8,923 nucleotides of DNA from a bacterium. GTDB taxonomy: Bacteria > Planctomycetota > JACOTG01 > JAUIME01. The notes below the pieces were generated by a model. That model was given only the letters and a program-made list of their open reading frames with translations. It had not been told where the DNA came from and made no database searches. The stretch lies in contig JAUIME010000171.1 of assembly GCA_030433195.1 (NCBI GenBank), forward strand, positions 1-8,923. The letters are read 5' to 3'. The position numbers and the translations under genes are program-made. Below are positions 5,535 to 8,923 of the stretch, piece after piece; positions within the stretch are counted from its first letter, which is position 1; each line of letters starts with the position of its first letter.

Positions 5535-7428
5535 GCGCTACGCGGCCTTTGCCGCGGTGGCGACGCTCGCGCTCGCGACGGTCGTCCACGCTCAGTCGTT
5601 CCTCGTCACGCAGGACATGCCGGCGACGACCGACGACACGATCATCCGTTGCGCCGTCGACGGCTCGAGCGAGTCGGACTACCTGGCCGGTGCCGCGAAG
5701 AACAATCCGCTCGATCTCGCGCTCGACCAGAACACCGGTCGCGTCTTCTGGATCGAAGCGAACGGTGACGGGACGCATCGCATCCAGATGGGCAAGATGC
5801 GCAACCCGAACCACCTGTCGACTGTCCTCGACGGACTGACCGACCCGCGCGGCCTTGCGGTCGACTCGAAGTCGGGCTTCGTCTACTACATCGACGGCGA
5901 CTCGATCTTCCGCACGCGTCACGACGGCACGCGCAACAAGAAGGTGTCGAACAAGGTCGAAGCGTCCGGCCTCGACGTCGGCCAGCCCGAGTCGCTCGCG
6001 ATCGACAGCGTCTCGCGCACGATCTTCTGGGCCGACTCGGCCAACGATTGGATCGCGAGCGCGAAGTTCAAGCGCAACCCGCCGCCCGCCGTGTTCATCG
6101 CTTCGTCGGTCGAGCTCGGCATCGACGAGCCCTCGGACGTCGCGGTCGACCACCTGTCGGGCTTCCTGTACTGGACGGACCGCACGCTCGGCACGCTCAA
6201 CCGCATCTCGCTCGACGGCTCGGATGCGCGCGTGCTGCACGACGCGCTCGACAGCCCGAGCGCCGTCGCGCCGGCCGTCTATCGCGGCGAAGTGTACTGG
6301 GTCGAAGGCAGCAACCGCATCAGCCGCTCGAACTTCGACGGCGACCAGATGACCGAGATGTTCACGGGTGAAGGGCTCGGAGGCTTGGCGCTCATCGACC
6401 TGCCGCTCGAAGACCTCACGCTGAACTCGTTCGGCCGCCCGGGTAGCTTGCTCATGTTCCCGTACGTCAACACGAACGACGGACGCACGCTCATCACGAT
6501 CACGAACACGAACCGCAGCTACGTCTACTGCGGCGGCGGCGTGCCGGACATCTTCGAAGGCACCGTTCGCCTCGAGTTCCGCTTCGTCTACGGCGACTTC
6601 TGCCAGGTCGCGGACCGGCAGATCACGCTGACGCCGGCCGACACCTACAGCGTATTCGCCGAGGACATCGGCCTCCAGGACGGTGAAGAAGGCTGGCTGA
6701 TGGTCTTCGCCATCGGTGCCCTCGACTTCGAGGGTGAACGAGAAGCGATCGACTACGACTGGCTCGTCGGAAGCGCCCAGGTCTACCTCCCGAACGACGA
6801 CGTCGTCTGGGGCTACGATGCCTACACCTTCCGTTCGCGCGCCGACCTCATCCCGTTCGGCCGCCCGACCGACTCGTGCGGGCACCGCCTCGTCGAACGC
6901 CAGGGTCCCCTCGGGATCAACCACAACGACGCGGCCAACTTCGACGGTGACGAGTACGATCGCTTCCCGATGACGCTGACCGTCCCGCGAATCCTCGAAC
7001 AGGACGGCACGGTCTCGAGCTTCCTCGCCGTGATGGCGACCGAGCGACTCGAAGAGTCGACGGTTCCCGTGCGCATCTTCAACAACAATGAAGACCTCCG
7101 CGCTTCGGGTAGCTTCGACCTCGTCTGCCACGCGTTCGGCGATCTCGCCGATCCGGACGGCCCGTTCAACTTCCTCGCGGTCAACGACCTTCTCGGCGAG
7201 CCGGACGACAACGGCTTCCCCGAGCGCGAAGACGCGGGCTGGATGCACATGTGGATCGACGAAGACCGCTTCGATTACGACACGCCCGGCATCCTCGCCG
7301 TGTTCGCGCAGATCCAGGGCGAGAACCAGTGGGTCTCGGGCAACAACGTCTGGAAGGGTCCGGCGCTGTTCGAGGAGTTCCCGCTTCTCGGCGGACGTCT
7401 GACGCGCTTCCCGCTCGACCTCGAGTAG
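5518..7428 (+). CDS. Exported YWTD (LDL-receptor class B-like) beta-propeller protein
   Basis: A 636-residue protein with a clear Sec signal peptide: R4 and R7, a hydrophobic stretch about 8-23, and cleavage after VHA at A25. Residues 32-290 resemble a six-bladed YWTD propeller. Repeat cores are FWIE (77-80), YYID (123-126), FWAD (169-172), YWTD (218-221) and YWVE (260-263), each preceded by a LAVD- or VAVD-like strand about ten residues earlier; the N-terminal strands probably close the ring. From about 305 a separate region of some 330 residues begins with GSLLMFPYVNTN and TITNTN, and has cysteines C338, C362, C454 and C537 that could form disulfides after export. I cannot name this domain. 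No transmembrane anchor or C-terminal sorting signal is visible, so the protein is periplasmic or released. It probably binds a ligand or partner; no catalytic motif is evident. GAAGGGG lies eight bases before the ATG. Confidence 0.85.
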   Translation: MEIRTLRYAAFAAVATLALATVVHAQSFLVTQDMPATTDDTIIRCAVDGSSESDYLAGAAKNNPLDLALDQNTGRVFWIEANGDGTHRIQMGKMRNPNHLSTVLDGLTDPRGLAVDSKSGFVYYIDGDSIFRTRHDGTRNKKVSNKVEASGLDVGQPESLAIDSVSRTIFWADSANDWIASAKFKRNPPPAVFIASSVELGIDEPSDVAVDHLSGFLYWTDRTLGTLNRISLDGSDARVLHDALDSPSAVAPAVYRGEVYWVEGSNRISRSNFDGDQMTEMFTGEGLGGLALIDLPLEDLTLNSFGRPGSLLMFPYVNTNDGRTLITITNTNRSYVYCGGGVPDIFEGTVRLEFRFVYGDFCQVADRQITLTPADTYSVFAEDIGLQDGEEGWLMVFAIGALDFEGEREAIDYDWLVGSAQVYLPNDDVVWGYDAYTFRSRADLIPFGRPTDSCGHRLVERQGPLGINHNDAANFDGDEYDRFPMTLTVPRILEQDGTVSSFLAVMATERLEESTVPVRIFNNNEDLRASGSFDLVCHAFGDLADPDGPFNFLAVNDLLGEPDDNGFPEREDAGWMHMWIDEDRFDYDTPGILAVFAQIQGENQWVSGNNVWKGPALFEEFPLLGGRLTRFPLDLE

Positions 7429-7465
7429 ATTCGCTTCGACGATCGCTCGACCGTCCGAATGAACA

Positions 7466-8557
7466 TCAACGGCCTCTCGGTGCCTCGCGCATCGAGGGGC
7501 CGTTTTCGTTCGGGGGGAGCGCTTCGGTCCGCAGCCACTCGGCGAGTCGATCCGTGAGCACGCGCGCGCCCGGCGGCGTGAGGTGTCCGTAGTCGTAGAA
7601 GCGATCGTCTTCGATACCGAGCTCGCTCGCGCGACGCCACTCGATCGACCGCGTCCCCGGGAAGTCGCGCTCGAGGCGTTCGAGCACTTCCGTCAGGTAA
7701 CGGGGTGCGTCGGGGACCGAGCGGTCGACCTCGTCGATGATCGAGTCGCGCGACGGCAAGACGACGAGTCGCACGGCGACGCCGTCTTCTCGTGCGAGCC
7801 GAAGCAATCGCGCGACCGTCTCGACGCGCGCCGCGCTGCGCTCGAACTTCCGATATCGACTGCGCACCTCGGCTTCGTCGTCGATCGTCGCGGGGCCGCG
7901 GTCGCGCTCCTCGTCGCGCCAGACGATGCGCCCGTCGTCGGCGACCGGCACGCCGCGGCGATTCCCCGTCAGGAGCGCTTTCGCGGTGCGCACGATCGCG
8001 TCGCGCAGGTCGAACGTCTTCCAGAACCACCCGACCACGAGCGACGGCGTCTTGCCGTCGTAGGTGCCGATGCGATCGCGAAACGAAGCGAACCGGCGGA
8101 AGCGCTCGCCCGGCGGCGTCCGCGTCGAGAACCGAAAGTCGTCGAGCGCGACGACGAGCACACGCGCGCGCGACAGCTTCTCGCGGTGGCGCTCGTAGAG
8201 CCAAGCGTAGTCCCACGGCTGCCCCGCCGTGATGCCGAGATTGAGCACCGTGCCGCGTGCGAGGCCGAGCCGCTCTTCGAGCTGCCGCGGCGCGACCGCA
8301 TCGCGCAGGCGGCTGTTCCCGAGCAAGACGATCGCCGGATCGGGAGCCGGCGCGATCACGGCCGTATCGAGAACGTCGACGATCCCCGCTTCCGACGCCG
8401 GAACGTACGAGGCGACCGGCAGCACCCGAACGAGCAGCTCGAACGCCGCGAGCCACGCGATCGCCCACGCGAGGCCGACGGGTCGCCAGCCGCGCAGCCG
8501 AAGCGTCTCGGTGCCGAGTCCGGTTTCAGAACTGGAAGTAGAGGAACGGAACGTCAT
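7466..8557 (-). CDS. Membrane-anchored SGNH-hydrolase-like protein, MBOAT partner
   Basis: A 363-residue protein with one N-terminal membrane segment (about 26-47, including GLAWAIAWLAAFELLV) and no clear cleavage site, so it is probably anchored with its main domain outside the cytoplasm. The GDS-like block is LLGNSRLRD (78-86) with S82 as likely nucleophile. A second block is NLGITAG (106-112), and the acid/base pair is D322 and H325 in YDYGHLTPPGA (321-331). VLPSRDS (266-272) is another conserved-looking strand. Such proteins (DltD, AlgX/AlgJ, PatB types) work with MBOAT acyltransferases to transfer or remove O-acyl groups on polymers. The gene overlaps the MBOAT gene by 32 bases, and GGAG lies five bases before the ATG at 8557. 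The polymer is unknown, and sequence similarity to a named subfamily is too low for me to assign one. Confidence 0.8.
   Translation of the reverse strand: MTFRSSTSSSETGLGTETLRLRGWRPVGLAWAIAWLAAFELLVRVLPVASYVPASEAGIVDVLDTAVIAPAPDPAIVLLGNSRLRDAVAPRQLEERLGLARGTVLNLGITAGQPWDYAWLYERHREKLSRARVLVVALDDFRFSTRTPPGERFRRFASFRDRIGTYDGKTPSLVVGWFWKTFDLRDAIVRTAKALLTGNRRGVPVADDGRIVWRDEERDRGPATIDDEAEVRSRYRKFERSAARVETVARLLRLAREDGVAVRLVVLPSRDSIIDEVDRSVPDAPRYLTEVLERLERDFPGTRSIEWRRASELGIEDDRFYDYGHLTPPGARVLTDRLAEWLRTEALPPNENGPSMREAPRGR
7468..7506 (+). terminator. Intrinsic terminator of the YWTD-propeller gene
   Basis: AACGGCCTCTCG (7468-7479) pairs with CGAGGGGCCGTT (7493-7504), a 12-base stem with one G-T pair and a 13-base loop, running into TTTT (7503-7506). 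It lies 40 bases after the stop. On the opposite strand the stem has no U-tract, so it should act mainly on plus-strand transcripts. It occupies the last codons of the convergent SGNH gene. Confidence 0.72.
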
Positions 8558-8923
8558 GACGACTCCGTAACAACACGATGGCGAGCACGGCCGCCGCGTA
8601 GAACGCGCCCCGAAGTGGCGCCGGCCACGTCAACACCGCGCACGAATCGCGACCGAGACGCTGCACGAGGTCGAGCGCCAAGCACGCGGCGACCGCGACC
8701 GACGCGTCGAGGTAGTCGAACACGCGGATGCCGCCGTCGCACGCGGCGATGCCGCGCAGGTACTCGATCGCCGCGCCGAGGTCGCTCGCGCGGAAGAAGA
8801 CCCAAGCAAGCGTGACCACGCCGAGCGTGAGCGCACGGCTCGATACCGATCGCACCGCGCCCACCAAGCCGAATCCGGCTCGACCGGGATTCGTGCCGGC
8901 GACGCGACCGGCCGCTCGACCGG
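8526..8923 (-). CDS. MBOAT family O-acyltransferase, C-terminal part
   Basis: The 131 visible residues are the C-terminal end of a membrane-bound O-acyltransferase of the AlgI/DltB/PatA kind; the start and the catalytic histidine lie beyond the window edge, to which the frame stays open. Evidence is the WVFFRASDLGAAIEYL stretch (visible residues 40-55), typical of the family near its C-terminus, the terminal PFLYFQF, and three hydrophobic segments (about 31-44, 67-88 and 105-119). These enzymes move an acyl group, often acetyl, across the membrane for attachment to a surface polymer. The coding end overlaps the start of the SGNH gene by 32 bases in a different frame, so the two are co-transcribed and probably translationally coupled. 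Confidence 0.85.
   Translation of the reverse strand, partial: GRAAGRVAGTNPGRAGFGLVGAVRSVSSRALTLGVVTLAWVFFRASDLGAAIEYLRGIAACDGGIRVFDYLDASVAVAACLALDLVQRLGRDSCAVLTWPAPLRGAFYAAAVLAIVLLRSRHDVPFLYFQF

Noticed and set aside
5439..5768. A separate gene starting at the ATG at 5439 and overlapping the propeller gene.
   Set aside because: It has no ribosome binding site at the right distance, and after a few codons it is an out-of-frame reading of the signal-peptide region.

Overview
The window is high-GC bacterial chromosomal DNA with a strong preference for codons ending in G or C. It carries six genes and no mobile-element, tRNA, rRNA or CRISPR signal. The phylum cannot be fixed from the sequence alone. 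The mix of an alpha-type glutamine synthetase I, a class II (plant-like) DAHP synthase, a DUF455 ferritin-like protein and a secreted YWTD-propeller protein would suit a Planctomycetota, Acidobacteriota or Myxococcota-like lineage; that is inference.

Layout. Positions 5-1378 (minus) hold glutamine synthetase, complete except for whatever follows its stop. A 353-base divergent intergenic region (1379-1731) carries its ribosome binding site and two inverted repeats. The next gene, a DUF455 ferritin-like protein (1732-2550, plus), appears to start on a leaderless transcript. Its stop overlaps the GTG start of an ATP-grasp enzyme (2547-3710, plus) by four bases. After a stem-loop and a 158-base gap comes class II DAHP synthase (3869-5290, plus). 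A 227-base region with a palindrome, GC-rich tandem repeats, a good sigma70-type promoter and a near-duplicated leader separates it from an exported YWTD-propeller protein (5518-7428, plus), which ends at an intrinsic terminator. On the minus strand, converging on that gene, are an SGNH-hydrolase-like membrane protein (7466-8557) and, upstream of it and cut by the window edge, the C-terminus of an MBOAT O-acyltransferase (8526-8923). These two overlap by 32 bases.

How the genes fit together. Glutamine synthetase (ammonia assimilation) and DAHP synthase (entry to the shikimate pathway) are housekeeping genes. MBOAT plus SGNH is a recognisable O-acylation module, of the kind that adds acyl groups to a cell-surface or secreted polymer. 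The least understood unit is the DUF455/ATP-grasp pair: a probable diiron protein translationally coupled to a probable ATP-dependent carboxylate ligase. It is the best candidate here for an undescribed pathway.
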